Shown here: piece after piece, positions 1 through 8,021 of the stretch
Position numbering within the stretch: position 1 is the first letter of the stretch
Layout: every line of letters starts with the position of its first letter
From: Candidatus Methylomirabilota bacterium
GTDB taxonomy: Bacteria; Methylomirabilota; Methylomirabilia; Methylomirabilales; CSP1-5
Direction of reading: 5' to 3'
NCBI GenBank assembly: GCA_027293415.1
Contig: JAPUFX010000085.1
Coordinates: 1-33,859 of the forward strand
DNA length: 33,859 nt
Program-made: the position numbers and the translations under genes
Notes under the pieces: model-generated
The model's input: only the letters and a program-made list of their open reading frames with translations
What the model was told of the DNA's origin: nothing
Databases searched by the model: none

Positions 1-1
1 C

Positions 2-931
2 GCGTGTAACCGCCACGAGAACGCCGATCTGTTCCGGCTGGTCATTGGCGGCTACGGACTCTTCGGAATTGTCTCGTCTGTCACTTTACGTCTCGGTCCC
101 AGAACAAAGGTAGAGCGGGTGGTGGAAGTGATCGACGTGGAAGACTTAATGGTCGCCGTTGAAAAGAAAGTATCTGATGGTTTCATCTACGGCGATCTTC
201 AATTTTCCTGCGATGACAGATCGGATGATTTTCTTCGGAGGGGCGTCTTTTCGTGCTACCGGCCAGTGGATGAGAATACACCTATCCCTCAGCGTCAAAA
301 GAGACTTTCCACGCAACAGTGGAAGGACCTCGTCCGCCTTGCCCATACGGCCAAGGGGGAGGCATTCGAGAAATACGCCAATCACTATCTCTCTACTTCC
401 GGCCAGATCTATTGGTCAGACACCCAACAGCTGAGCGAGTATCTCGATGACTATCACCGCCCCCTGGATCGGAGCCTCGGTGCCCTTGACCGCGCGACCG
501 AGATTATCACAGAGATCTACGTTCCAAGAGGTGCGCTGAACGGGTTTCTAGACGCGGTGCGGGATGACTTTCGAAAGAATCGCGTAGAGGCGATCTACGG
601 GACGATCAGGCTGATCGAGCGGGATGAAGAGAGTTTTCTCGCATGGGCAAAAGAACCTTACGCTTGCATTATTTTCAACCTGCACACCGTTCACACCCCC
701 GAGGGCCTACAGCACTCGGCAGCAGCATTCCGACGACTCATTGACATGGCGATTCGCCGCGGCGGGAGTTATTACCTGACCTACCACAAGTATGCTACCC
801 GCGAGCAGGTCCTCACCTGTTACCCCCAGTTTCCGGAATTTCTCCGCCTCAAGAGGCAATACGATCCCGAAGAGCGGTTCCAGAGTGATTGGTACCGCCA
901 TTACAAGAAGATGTTTGCAGATGTACTCTGA
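2..931 (+). CDS. FAD-linked oxidase/dehydrogenase, C-terminal part (5' end outside window)
   Basis: The reading frame is open from base 2, so the gene starts upstream of the window; about 309 C-terminal residues are visible. The first residues include LFRLVIGGYGLFGIV followed by TLRLG, the typical end of the FAD-binding (PCMH/GlcD-like) domain. The rest is a substrate or cap domain ending FLRLKRQYDPEERFQSDWY, a C-terminal pattern common in flavin oxidoreductases of the alditol oxidase/DHCR24-like superfamily. The substrate cannot be told from the sequence. The stop codon overlaps the start of the next membrane-protein gene by 11 bp, so the two are probably cotranscribed and translationally coupled. 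A GTG at 119 is internal, since the conserved FAD-domain residues lie before it. Confidence 0.8.
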   Translation, partial: ACNRHENADLFRLVIGGYGLFGIVSSVTLRLGPRTKVERVVEVIDVEDLMVAVEKKVSDGFIYGDLQFSCDDRSDDFLRRGVFSCYRPVDENTPIPQRQKRLSTQQWKDLVRLAHTAKGEAFEKYANHYLSTSGQIYWSDTQQLSEYLDDYHRPLDRSLGALDRATEIITEIYVPRGALNGFLDAVRDDFRKNRVEAIYGTIRLIERDEESFLAWAKEPYACIIFNLHTVHTPEGLQHSAAAFRRLIDMAIRRGGSYYLTYHKYATREQVLTCYPQFPEFLRLKRQYDPEERFQSDWYRHYKKMFADVL

Positions 932-1526
932 CGGCCAGAGACAAAACGCCCGGACGTCTCGGGGTAAAGAGCCACCACAAAGGTACACAGGATGGCTTTG
1001 GATTTTGCTGGCGCTGTTTTGTCTGCGTGTCATCGGGCAGATGTTAGTCGCTTTCCTTCATGTCTCGTTTCTGCCACCCATGGAGGAATGGTACTCCGGG
1101 CTCATCCCATACCCTTGGCTCTTGATGAGTCAGTTTTTCATCATTCTGGTGTTTGGCAAGGTTTGCATCGACTTTACTCGGGGACACGGGGGCTTCGTCG
1201 TGCCTCGTCGTGCCCTTGGATCGGGTCTCCTTACGTTCGGCTCCGTGTACTTCGGAGTCATGGTAGTCCGCTATGTGATTCGGATGAGCCTCTATCCCCA
1301 GGAGAGGTGGATGGGCGGATCGATTCCTATATTCTTCCACTGGATACTCGCGAGCTTCATCCTTTTGGTTGGGCGCTACCAGTGGGTCCGGACCCGCCCC
1401 ACATCGGAGAAACACTCGTATCTTGCCGCCGGTGCCTCTTGGCACACTCCTTGCCCCCTGGACCTACTGACGTTCGAGACGGCTTTCGGCGCTGCCCACA
1501 AGACGTGGGACCAGATAAAAAAGTAG
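921..1526 (+). CDS. Uncharacterised four-helix integral membrane protein
   Basis: A 201-residue protein starting at ATG 921, 11 bp inside the 3' end of the oxidase gene. The frame is open further upstream, but that part overlaps the oxidase coding region and was not used. Four hydrophobic helices are predicted at about residues 24-45, 63-84, 98-120 and 134-153, with arginine-rich connecting segments (RGHGGFVVPRRALG, RMSLYPQERW). The C-terminal 45 residues are soluble. I recognise no named family. The overlap with the FAD oxidase and the downstream lipid gene suggest a role as a membrane partner or anchor in lipid or quinone chemistry, but this is inference only. Confidence 0.7.
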   Translation: MYSDGQRQNARTSRGKEPPQRYTGWLWILLALFCLRVIGQMLVAFLHVSFLPPMEEWYSGLIPYPWLLMSQFFIILVFGKVCIDFTRGHGGFVVPRRALGSGLLTFGSVYFGVMVVRYVIRMSLYPQERWMGGSIPIFFHWILASFILLVGRYQWVRTRPTSEKHSYLAAGASWHTPCPLDLLTFETAFGAAHKTWDQIKK

Positions 1527-1563
1527 CAGAGCTGATGAGATCAACGCTGGAGGTGAACATTTA

Positions 1564-4500
1564 ATGTCCGAGGGACGGTATACAGACCTCCTCAAATCTT
1601 TTGGCTTCCAGTCCTTCCTCTGGACCCAGTTCCTGGGAGCTTTCAACGACAACGTCTACAAGATCGTCGTCGCCATGCTCGCGGTACACGTGGCGACCAG
1701 TGCTGGCGGGGGGAGCGGCCAGCTCTCCCTGGTGGGTGCCGTTTTCATCCTCCCCTTCTTTCTCTTCTCTGGCTACGCGGGCCACGCCGCCGACACCTTC
1801 AGCAAACGGTCCGTCCTCATCGTCACTAAGGCGCTTGAGATCGTTGCCATGGCTCTGGGGATCTTCGCTTTCCTTTCCGGGCGGATCGACCTGATGCTAG
1901 GGGTCCTGTTCCTGATGGCGCTCCAGTCTACGTTTTTCAGTCCGGCCAAATACGGCATCCTGCCCGAGATGTTACCTGACAAGGATCTCTCCCGGGGCAA
2001 TGGCCTGATAGAGATGACCACCTTTCTGGCCATCATCCTGGGAACCTCGATCGGCAGCGTGATGTTCGCCGCCTGGAAAGACCACCTTGGGTGGATCGGC
2101 CTTATCCTTATGGTACTCGCGGTGGCCGGGACCTTCACCAGTCTCGGGATCTCGCGGGTCCCGCCATCCGGCGCCCAAAAGCCGTTTCGCCTGAACCCCT
2201 GGGCTGAGATCGGCAAGGGTCTCACGCGGCTTTACCGTGACCGGACCCTCTGGCTCACGGTGGTGGGGATTTCTTACTTCTGGTTTTTGGGGGCCTTGCT
2301 CCAGATGGACATCATCCTCCTGGGCAAAGAAGTCATGGGCCTGGAGGACTTTTGGATTGGAATCCTTGGAACGTTCCTGGCCATTGGCATCGGGACCGGC
2401 AGCCTGGCAGCCGGGCGACTGTCGGGGGACAAGGTGGAGCTCGGATTGGTCCCTTTGGGTTCCGTCGGCATGGGAGTTTTTTCAATCCTGCTGGCCTTTT
2501 CTACTTCATCTTACGCCCAGACGGTCACGGCCCTTGCCCTGCTCGGGTTCGCGGGCGGGCTCTTTATCGTTCCCTTGAATACCCTCCTTCAGCAAAGGAG
2601 CGGCCGGGAGGAGAAAGGCCGGTTGATCGCAACGGCCAACTTCGTGAACACGGGAGGGATTCTTCTCGCCTCTGGAGTCCTCTGGACCTTTCGCGACCTC
2701 CTCCATCTCCAGGCGGATCGGATCATCCTCATCTTCGGAATCTTCACACTTCTCGCGACGCCCTACATCCTGACTATCCTCCCCGACTTTCTGATTCGAT
2801 TCACCCTCTGGATGCTCACCCACACCCTTTACCGAATCCGCATTGTGGGGCAACAGCATATTCCCTTCCGTGGACCAGCGCTTTTGGTTTGTAACCACAT
2901 TTCTCACGCCGACGCTCCCCTCGTGGGGGCATGCGTGCAGCGATTTATCCGCTTTATGATGTACCGGCCCTATTACGAGACGAAGGTCCTCAACTGGCTC
3001 TTTCGCCGCATGAAGGCCATTCCAGTTTCAGGTCGGAATCGAAGAGACATCTTGGAAGGTCTCGAGCGGGCGCGGGAAGAGCTGCGTCAGGGCCACGTGG
3101 TTTGTATCTTTGCCGAGGGCGCGGTGAGCCGGACGGGGAACCTGCTTCCATTCAGAAAGGGTTTCGAGAGGATTGTGGAGGGATTGAACGTCCCAGTGAT
3201 TCCGGTGCATCTTGACCAGCTCTGGGGGAGCATTTTCAGCTTCAAGGATGGCAAGTTCTTCTGGAAGTGGCCCGAGCGCATTCCGTATCCCGTCACGGTG
3301 TCATTTGGCACGCCTATGCCCTCCACGACAAAGGCTGAGGAGGTCAGGCAGGCGATTATGGAGCTTGGCAGTGCCGCGGTTGAGTATCGGGGGAGCCTCC
3401 GGGATCAGCTGCATCTTCGGTTCCTCAGGACCGCCAAACGGCGATGGTTTTCGTTTGCGATGGCCGACTCCAGCGGCGAAAAGCTTACATACGGGGGAGC
3501 GCTCGTGCGCGGCCTGATACTCGCCAAGTGGGTTCGAAATCAGCGCCTGAAAGATTCAATGGTCGGACTCCTACTCCCCCCCTCGATCGGCGGGGCCCTG
3601 GCAAATATCGCGGTGTTGCTCGCTGGGAAGGTCCCGGTCAACCTTAACTTCACTGCGGGGCGAGAGGCCATGACCTCAGCCATCCAGCAGTGCGGCATCC
3701 GGACGATCCTCACGTCCCGCATCTTTTTGGCCAAAGCGAAACTCGAGGAGATAGAGGGGATGGTCTTCCTCGAAGAGGTCATGAAACGGATCACCCCCTT
3801 TCAAAAAGTCCAGACCACCGTTCTGGCCCTGCTCTTTCCCTCTCGCTTGCTCCAGGCCCTATACACTCATGAAGACCAGAAGCCCGACAGCCTTGCCACA
3901 ATCATCTTCTCCAGCGGGAGCACCGGGATCCCCAAGGGGGTCATGCTCTCCCACCAGAACATCCTCTCCAACGTCGAAGGGTTGGCGCAAGTATTTTGGG
4001 TCACCAACAAAGACCGGCTCATGGGGGTCTTACCATTCTTCCACTCCTTCGGCTTTACCGGTAGCCTGTGGTTTCCACTCCTCTCCGGCTTCGGCGTGGT
4101 TTATCACTCGAACCCCTTAGATGCGAAGACCGTCGGCGCGATGGTGTCAAAACACGGGGCAACGATATTGATTGGTACCCCGACATTTTATGCGGCGTAC
4201 CTCCGAAAATGTACGACCGAGGAGTTTTCCTCGCTCCGGATTGCGATCGTCGGCGCTGAGAAATTGCGCGAGCCGATCGCCAATGCCTTTAAGGAGAAGT
4301 ACGGCCTGGACCTCTTGGAGGGGTACGGCTGCACGGAGCTTTCGCCGGTCGTCTCCGTGAACATCCCGGATTTCGAAGAGAGGACCTACCGGCAGACCGG
4401 CCTCAAGCCCGGGACGGCGGGGCACCCCATACCCGGAATTGCCGTGAAGGTCGTGGATCCTGACACGGGCGACCCACGTTCCTACGGAGAAGAGGGCTTG

Positions 4501-4965
4501 CTCTTGGTAAAAGGCCCCAACCAGATGGTCGGCTATCTGGGGCAGCCCGAGCAGACAGCGGAGGTCCTGCGGGACGGCTGGTATGTCACCGGAGACATCG
4601 CCGCGATCGATGAGGATGGTTTCATCCGCATCACGGACCGCCTATCCCGGTTCAGCAAGATCGGGGGCGAGATGGTCCCCCACATTAGGGTGGAAGAGGC
4701 CATCAACCGCATCCTTGCGGATCAGGAGTGCATAGTGACAGCGATTTCGGATGACCAGAAGGGTGAACGCCTCGTGGTCCTCTATACCCGCAAGGAGGTC
4801 ACCCCGGAAGCACTCTGGAATCAATTGTGCAAGACAGATCTCCCCAAGCTCTGGATTCCCAAGCGCGAGAGCCTCTACTATGTCGAGACCATTCCGATCC
4901 TGGCAACGGGAAAGGTCGACCTAAGGCAGGCTAAGATGATGGCCATGGAGAAGGTAAGAGGCTGA
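1564..4965 (+). CDS. LplT-type transporter / PlsC acyltransferase / acyl-ACP synthetase fusion (Aas-like)
   Basis: This 1133-residue protein carries three modules. Residues 1-415 form an LplT-type lysophospholipid flippase of the MFS fold (FLGAFNDNVYK; LplT-typical FSPAKYGILPE). Residues 425-620 are a PlsC acyltransferase with the HX4D catalytic motif at His445-Asp450. Residues 640-1133 are an AMP-binding acyl-ACP/acyl-CoA synthetase with the P-loop SSGSTGIPKG at 783-792, YGCTELSP near 920, TGD near 1008 and the C-terminal ATGK lysine near 1116. In E. coli LplT and Aas are separate proteins that import lysophospholipid and reacylate it at the inner membrane; here transport, fatty-acid activation and reacylation lie on one chain. 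A strong GGAGGTGA site precedes the ATG by 8 nt. Substrate preference is not visible. Confidence 0.93.
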   Translation: MSEGRYTDLLKSFGFQSFLWTQFLGAFNDNVYKIVVAMLAVHVATSAGGGSGQLSLVGAVFILPFFLFSGYAGHAADTFSKRSVLIVTKALEIVAMALGIFAFLSGRIDLMLGVLFLMALQSTFFSPAKYGILPEMLPDKDLSRGNGLIEMTTFLAIILGTSIGSVMFAAWKDHLGWIGLILMVLAVAGTFTSLGISRVPPSGAQKPFRLNPWAEIGKGLTRLYRDRTLWLTVVGISYFWFLGALLQMDIILLGKEVMGLEDFWIGILGTFLAIGIGTGSLAAGRLSGDKVELGLVPLGSVGMGVFSILLAFSTSSYAQTVTALALLGFAGGLFIVPLNTLLQQRSGREEKGRLIATANFVNTGGILLASGVLWTFRDLLHLQADRIILIFGIFTLLATPYILTILPDFLIRFTLWMLTHTLYRIRIVGQQHIPFRGPALLVCNHISHADAPLVGACVQRFIRFMMYRPYYETKVLNWLFRRMKAIPVSGRNRRDILEGLERAREELRQGHVVCIFAEGAVSRTGNLLPFRKGFERIVEGLNVPVIPVHLDQLWGSIFSFKDGKFFWKWPERIPYPVTVSFGTPMPSTTKAEEVRQAIMELGSAAVEYRGSLRDQLHLRFLRTAKRRWFSFAMADSSGEKLTYGGALVRGLILAKWVRNQRLKDSMVGLLLPPSIGGALANIAVLLAGKVPVNLNFTAGREAMTSAIQQCGIRTILTSRIFLAKAKLEEIEGMVFLEEVMKRITPFQKVQTTVLALLFPSRLLQALYTHEDQKPDSLATIIFSSGSTGIPKGVMLSHQNILSNVEGLAQVFWVTNKDRLMGVLPFFHSFGFTGSLWFPLLSGFGVVYHSNPLDAKTVGAMVSKHGATILIGTPTFYAAYLRKCTTEEFSSLRIAIVGAEKLREPIANAFKEKYGLDLLEGYGCTELSPVVSVNIPDFEERTYRQTGLKPGTAGHPIPGIAVKVVDPDTGDPRSYGEEGLLLVKGPNQMVGYLGQPEQTAEVLRDGWYVTGDIAAIDEDGFIRITDRLSRFSKIGGEMVPHIRVEEAINRILADQECIVTAISDDQKGERLVVLYTRKEVTPEALWNQLCKTDLPKLWIPKRESLYYVETIPILATGKVDLRQAKMMAMEKVRG

Positions 4966-5264
4966 GCGACTTTTTCTTCTCGGGCCACACCGCCATCGCC
5001 GTCTATGAGGCGATCGAACTCGCCCGGTTTCGCCGTCCGTGGCTCACCCTCGCCGCAACCACGGTGGCATTCATCGAAGCGCTGACGGTACTGGTGCTCC
5101 GGGCGCACTACACGATGGACGTATTTGCCGCTATCCTCGCCGCAGCTGTCGCCGCGCGCGTTGCGGTTAGCGTGGCACCCTCATTCGACCGGCTGCTCGC
5201 CGGCTGGCGTGCCTACCCACGGCAGGCTCCGGTTAACGTGGAGACACAACGAAAAGTACGTTGA
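4935..5264 (+). pseudogene. 5'-truncated PAP2/sphingomyelin-synthase-like phosphatase fragment
   Basis: The frame is open from 4935 (a stop lies at 4932) to a TGA at 5262-5264 but has no ATG or GTG before the conserved motifs; the first ATG-type codons are the later GTG at about 5064 and beyond. It encodes FFFSGHTAIAVYEAIEL, a hydrophobic helix, and then RAHYTMDVFAAILAA. SGHT and HYTxDV match the second and third catalytic motifs of the PAP2_C (sphingomyelin synthase-like) phosphatase/phosphotransferase family. The N-terminal helices and first motif are missing, because the homology begins exactly where the preceding lipid gene ends. It is therefore probably a deletion remnant. A misassembly, or coupled translation from a non-standard codon, is possible. 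It overlaps the ceramidase start by one base. Confidence 0.7.
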
Positions 5265-6139
5265 TGGACACACTTCGACACGAAAACGGGCTGACGTCAC
5301 AGGCCCTTCGCATGCGGGTACTGCTGATCCTTGGACTCGCCATTGCAGCGACCGCCGCGGTGCTTTTCCTGCCGCCGATCGCTCAGGACAAGGCCTACCA
5401 CAACTTTGCCGACGCGCGCAGCCTGCTTGGCGTCCCGAACTTGCTGAACGTCATTTCCAACATACCCTTTCTGGTGGTTGGCGCTCTCGGCGTGATATTT
5501 CTGCTGGGCCAATGGCCGATGCGGCAGGGTGGTCCGCTCATCGACCCCTGGGAGCGCTGGCCATTCCTGGTGCTGTTCGCGGGTGTGGGACTCACGGGAT
5601 TCGGATCCGCCTACTATCACCTTGCCCCCACCAATGCGACGCTCTTCTGGGACCGGTTCCCGATGACCATCGCGTTCATGTCCTTCTTTACCGCTATCAT
5701 TGCCGAGCGGATCAGCCTAAACGCAGGTCGCCGGCTGTTCCTGCCTCTCGTGGCAGCGGGCATGGGAAGTGTCGTGTCCTGGCACCTGGGCGAGCTTCAA
5801 GGAGCGGATGATCTCAGGTTCTATGGATTGATACAGTTTTTCCCCTTACTCGCCATCCCGCTCATGCTGCTCCTGTTCCCGCCGAGGTACACACGGACCG
5901 CTGATCTGTTCGGCGTGGTCGGCTTGTATGCACTGGCGAAGATCTTCGAGCTGCTCGATGCCCAGATCTTTGCGTTAGGAAGGCTCGTAAGCGGACACAC
6001 TCTCAAGCATCTGGCATCCGCCATGGCAGCTTACTGGATCCTTCGAATGTTGAGGAAGCGGAGCCCGGTGGAGTCCCTTCATGCTCAGCAGCCCGCGGCT
6101 TCGCTCACTACGGCGCCCACCTCCCCTACATGCCTTTGA
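5264..6139 (+). CDS. Alkaline-ceramidase-family (CREST) membrane hydrolase
   Basis: A 291-residue protein with about seven hydrophobic helices. It carries the pattern of the alkaline ceramidase/CREST family of zinc-dependent membrane hydrolases: GSAYYHLAP with Ser115 and His119, WDRFPM with Asp130, and SGHTLKHLASA with His245 and His249. ACER enzymes hydrolyse the amide bond of ceramide; bacterial relatives are mostly uncharacterised and could act on other N-acyl lipids. I chose ATG 5264, which overlaps the TGA of the PAP2 fragment; a TTG one codon upstream (5261) is the alternative. Pairing with a sphingomyelin-synthase-like fragment suggests a former lipid head-group cassette. The 3' end overlaps the convergent GYD gene by 14 bp. 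Confidence 0.8.
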   Translation: MDTLRHENGLTSQALRMRVLLILGLAIAATAAVLFLPPIAQDKAYHNFADARSLLGVPNLLNVISNIPFLVVGALGVIFLLGQWPMRQGGPLIDPWERWPFLVLFAGVGLTGFGSAYYHLAPTNATLFWDRFPMTIAFMSFFTAIIAERISLNAGRRLFLPLVAAGMGSVVSWHLGELQGADDLRFYGLIQFFPLLAIPLMLLLFPPRYTRTADLFGVVGLYALAKIFELLDAQIFALGRLVSGHTLKHLASAMAAYWILRMLRKRSPVESLHAQQPAASLTTAPTSPTCL

Positions 6140-6416
6140 GAACCTTACCGATCTCGTTTGCGTTGTAGGCCCGCATGGTTTCAGTCTGGACGTTGCCCTT
6201 GGAGCCCGCCGCTAACAAGAGGCGGGTCGCGGTCGCGTCGTCGGGAGCATCGATGATCGTGACGATATCGTACTGACCCATCGTCCAGTAGATCTCCTTG
6301 ACCTTCACCTTCATTCTTTTCGCCAGATTCCGAAAGGCCTCCGCGCGTTTCGTCGTTCCCTTGATGGTCCGGATCCCCTGGAGCGTATACTTGCCGAGAA
6401 TGACATAAGTAGGCAT
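6126..6416 (-). CDS. GYD domain protein
   Basis: A small soluble protein of 96 residues. It shows the GYD-family pattern: an N-terminal strand MPTYVILGKYT, a helix with RAEAFRNLAKRM, then EIYWTMGQYDIVTIIDAPDD, where GQYD corresponds to the family GxYD signature, and a C-terminal AYNANEIGKVL. GYD proteins are dimeric alpha/beta-barrel-like proteins of unknown function. ATG 6416 is preferred over upstream in-frame starts because GGAGAGGAGGAAAC lies a few bases before it and the family begins at this methionine. Its leader contains a terminator-like hairpin and inverted repeats, described separately. Confidence 0.85.
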   Translation of the reverse strand: MPTYVILGKYTLQGIRTIKGTTKRAEAFRNLAKRMKVKVKEIYWTMGQYDIVTIIDAPDDATATRLLLAAGSKGNVQTETMRAYNANEIGKVLKGM

Positions 6417-6436
6417 CGTGTTTCCTCCTCTCCCGA

Positions 6437-6454
6437 GTTGCACATGGATGCAAC
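6437..6454 (-). promoter_or_regulatory. Inverted repeat just upstream of the GYD ribosome binding site
   Basis: GTTGCA and TGCAAC form a perfect 6-bp inverted repeat around a 6-nt spacer. It lies directly before the purine-rich ribosome binding site of the GYD gene. In the transcript it could form a small hairpin next to the ribosome site, or the DNA could bind a dimeric regulator. Function is inferred from position only. Confidence 0.35.
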
Positions 6455-6479
6455 CCTACACAGGATTGTTGTCCGCGGC

Positions 6480-6509
6480 AAAAAAAATTCAGTCCACTGC
6501 CGGGGACTG
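6480..6509 (-). terminator. Intrinsic-terminator-like hairpin with U8 in the GYD leader
   Basis: Read on the minus strand, CAGTCC, an 8-nt loop and GGACTG form a 6-bp stem, followed after two bases by eight consecutive T. No minus-strand gene lies upstream for it to terminate, and the GYD start is only about 64 nt downstream. It may therefore act as an attenuator in the GYD leader, or stop antisense transcription out of dapF. Confidence 0.5.
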
Positions 6510-6517
6510 GGCACCCG

Positions 6518-6541
6518 CACTTTGTATCACTCATCAAAGTG
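6518..6541. promoter_or_regulatory. Operator-like palindrome between gyd and the dapF-like gene
   Basis: CACTTTG, a 10-bp spacer and CAAAGTG form a perfect 7-bp inverted repeat with half-site centres 17 bp apart, in the divergent intergenic region. Geometry and position fit a site for a dimeric repressor or activator. No regulator gene is adjacent. Confidence 0.4.
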
Positions 6542-6624
6542 TCGGGGAGGACCGAGAGTAATTCTAGCCGGACCGTCCCTAACCGGCCAGTAAAAAGCGC
6601 TCGGTCGGAAAGGTGGGTTTCGCC

Positions 6625-6653
6625 TTGACTCTAACATCGCTGACAAGTAGGGT
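6625..6653 (+). promoter_or_regulatory. Possible sigma-70 promoter of the dapF-like gene
   Basis: TTGACT at 6625-6630 and TAGGGT at 6648-6653 are separated by 17 bp, 21 bp before the GTG start. The -35 is good and the -10 is weak (3 of 6 consensus bases), so this is tentative. Confidence 0.3.
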
Positions 6654-6674
6654 GAAGTTTTTAGGAGGGCCGTC

Positions 6675-7544
6675 GTGATCAAATTTGTGAAGGCCCACGG
6701 ATTGGGGAACGATTACATTGTCCTCAACGATGCCGACCTCGGTTTTAATCTGACCCCGGAGGCGATCCGACTCATCTGTCATCGACATTACGGCGTCGGC
6801 TCGGATGGCATCCTGCTCTTCGCCGGCCCGCGAACGCCCCCCTTCGGCCTCCGGATCTTCAACCCTGACGGGTGTGAGGCGGAAAAAAGTGGCAACGGGA
6901 TTCGTATTTTTGCCAAATACCTTTTCGAACATGGTTACACCCGGGAAAAGGCCTTTTATATCGAGACCAAGGGAGGGCTCGTGCGGGTCGAAGTCGAGCT
7001 GGAGGGGGATCGGGTCACGCACGTAACGGTCGAGATGGGACGGGCAACCTTTCGCAGCCCCGAGATCCCTGTAACCGGAGAAGAACGAGAGGTGGTGAAC
7101 GAGGAGATGAGACTCGAGGGGGACCGTCTCCCGTTCACCGCGGTCTCAGTAGGCAATCCCCACTGCGTCATTCTGGTGGATCAACTGGAACCGGAACATT
7201 TGCGACAGCTGGGACCCCAGATCGAACATCACACGTTGTTCCCCCAACGGACCAACGTGCAGTTTGCCAAGGTGGAATCGCGGGACCGGGTGGCTATTCT
7301 AATCTGGGAACGCGGGGCAGGCTACACGCTGGCATCGGGCACGAGCGCCTGCGCGGTGGCTGCTGCCTGTCGCCGACAGGGTTTGGTGGATGACCAGGTG
7401 ACGATCCAGATGCCCGGCGGGGATCTCGCCGTCACGATCCGGCCAAATTGGGAGCTGACGATGCGGGGCCCCGTCAGCGAAGTGTACACTGGCAACCTGA
7501 GCCCCGATCTCGTTGAAGAGATCAAAAAGGCGAGACCTTCCTAG
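6675..7544 (+). CDS. dapF: Diaminopimelate epimerase family protein with both catalytic cysteines replaced by serine
   Basis: A 289-residue protein that aligns with DapF over its full length: KAHGLGNDYIVLND at the start, RIFNPDG, SGNGIRIFAKYL, GNPHCVI, ERGAGYTLASGTSACA and a C-terminal TGxxxxVY pattern. In known DapF enzymes two cysteines (E. coli Cys73 and Cys217) act as the acid/base pair racemising L,L- to meso-diaminopimelate. Here the aligned positions are Ser72 (EKSGNG) and Ser221 (LASGTS). The substrate-binding glutamate of ERGAG is kept. The protein may therefore be a weak epimerase or have another activity; the symbol reflects family only. Start GTG 6675 follows AGGAGGG by 6 nt. It is convergent with the Nudix gene. 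Confidence 0.8.
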   Translation: MIKFVKAHGLGNDYIVLNDADLGFNLTPEAIRLICHRHYGVGSDGILLFAGPRTPPFGLRIFNPDGCEAEKSGNGIRIFAKYLFEHGYTREKAFYIETKGGLVRVEVELEGDRVTHVTVEMGRATFRSPEIPVTGEEREVVNEEMRLEGDRLPFTAVSVGNPHCVILVDQLEPEHLRQLGPQIEHHTLFPQRTNVQFAKVESRDRVAILIWERGAGYTLASGTSACAVAAACRRQGLVDDQVTIQMPGGDLAVTIRPNWELTMRGPVSEVYTGNLSPDLVEEIKKARPS

Positions 7545-7557
7545 GCAAACAGAGGGA

Positions 7558-7989
7558 TTACGACCTCTCCTGAAGGATCTTACTGGCCTTCTCAACCGTA
7601 TCACGCTCACTCCGGTAGGTGAGACGCGTCAAGGCCTCGGTCAGCGGCATCCAGCGAACCTCTTCGACCTCGAAGTCGTGATGGTTCGGATCTCCTCCCG
7701 TGTGTTCAAAAAGATAAAAGTGGACGCGCTTGTGGATTCGATGACCTGCCTCCCGGTCCACAAACCAGTATTCGATCTCCCCGACCTTCCCCAGACACCG
7801 ACCGGTAAGGCCAGTCTCCTCCTGCGCTTCCCGCAGAGCCGTCTGCTCAGGATTTTCACCAGACTCCACGAGCCCTTTAGGCAGGGCCCAGATTGTCCCC
7901 CCTCTCAGCCCGATGGTGGCGATTTCCGGTCCCAGCGTCCCGCGGCGGTAAAGAACCCCTCCTGAAGAAACCTGATTCCGGACCGGCAT
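7558..7989 (-). CDS. Nudix hydrolase
   Basis: A 143-residue protein with a complete Nudix box, GLVESGENPEQ followed by TALREAQEETGL, fitting GX5EX7REUXEEXGU, in which the glutamates bind the metal used to cleave nucleoside diphosphates linked to another group. Preceding SSGGVLYRR and IWALPKG are typical of the MutT/Ap4A-hydrolase-like subgroup. The substrate is not identifiable. I start at ATG 7989 (MPVRNQVSSGG). The open frame continues about 39 residues upstream but that part is translated heptad repeat and the end of a dispersed element, and does not look like protein. No convincing ribosome site is seen. Confidence 0.85.
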   Translation of the reverse strand: MPVRNQVSSGGVLYRRGTLGPEIATIGLRGGTIWALPKGLVESGENPEQTALREAQEETGLTGRCLGKVGEIEYWFVDREAGHRIHKRVHFYLFEHTGGDPNHHDFEVEEVRWMPLTEALTRLTYRSERDTVEKASKILQERS

Positions 7990-8021
7990 CCTCGGTTTCC
8001 CGGTCTTTCCTTTCTCGCTCT

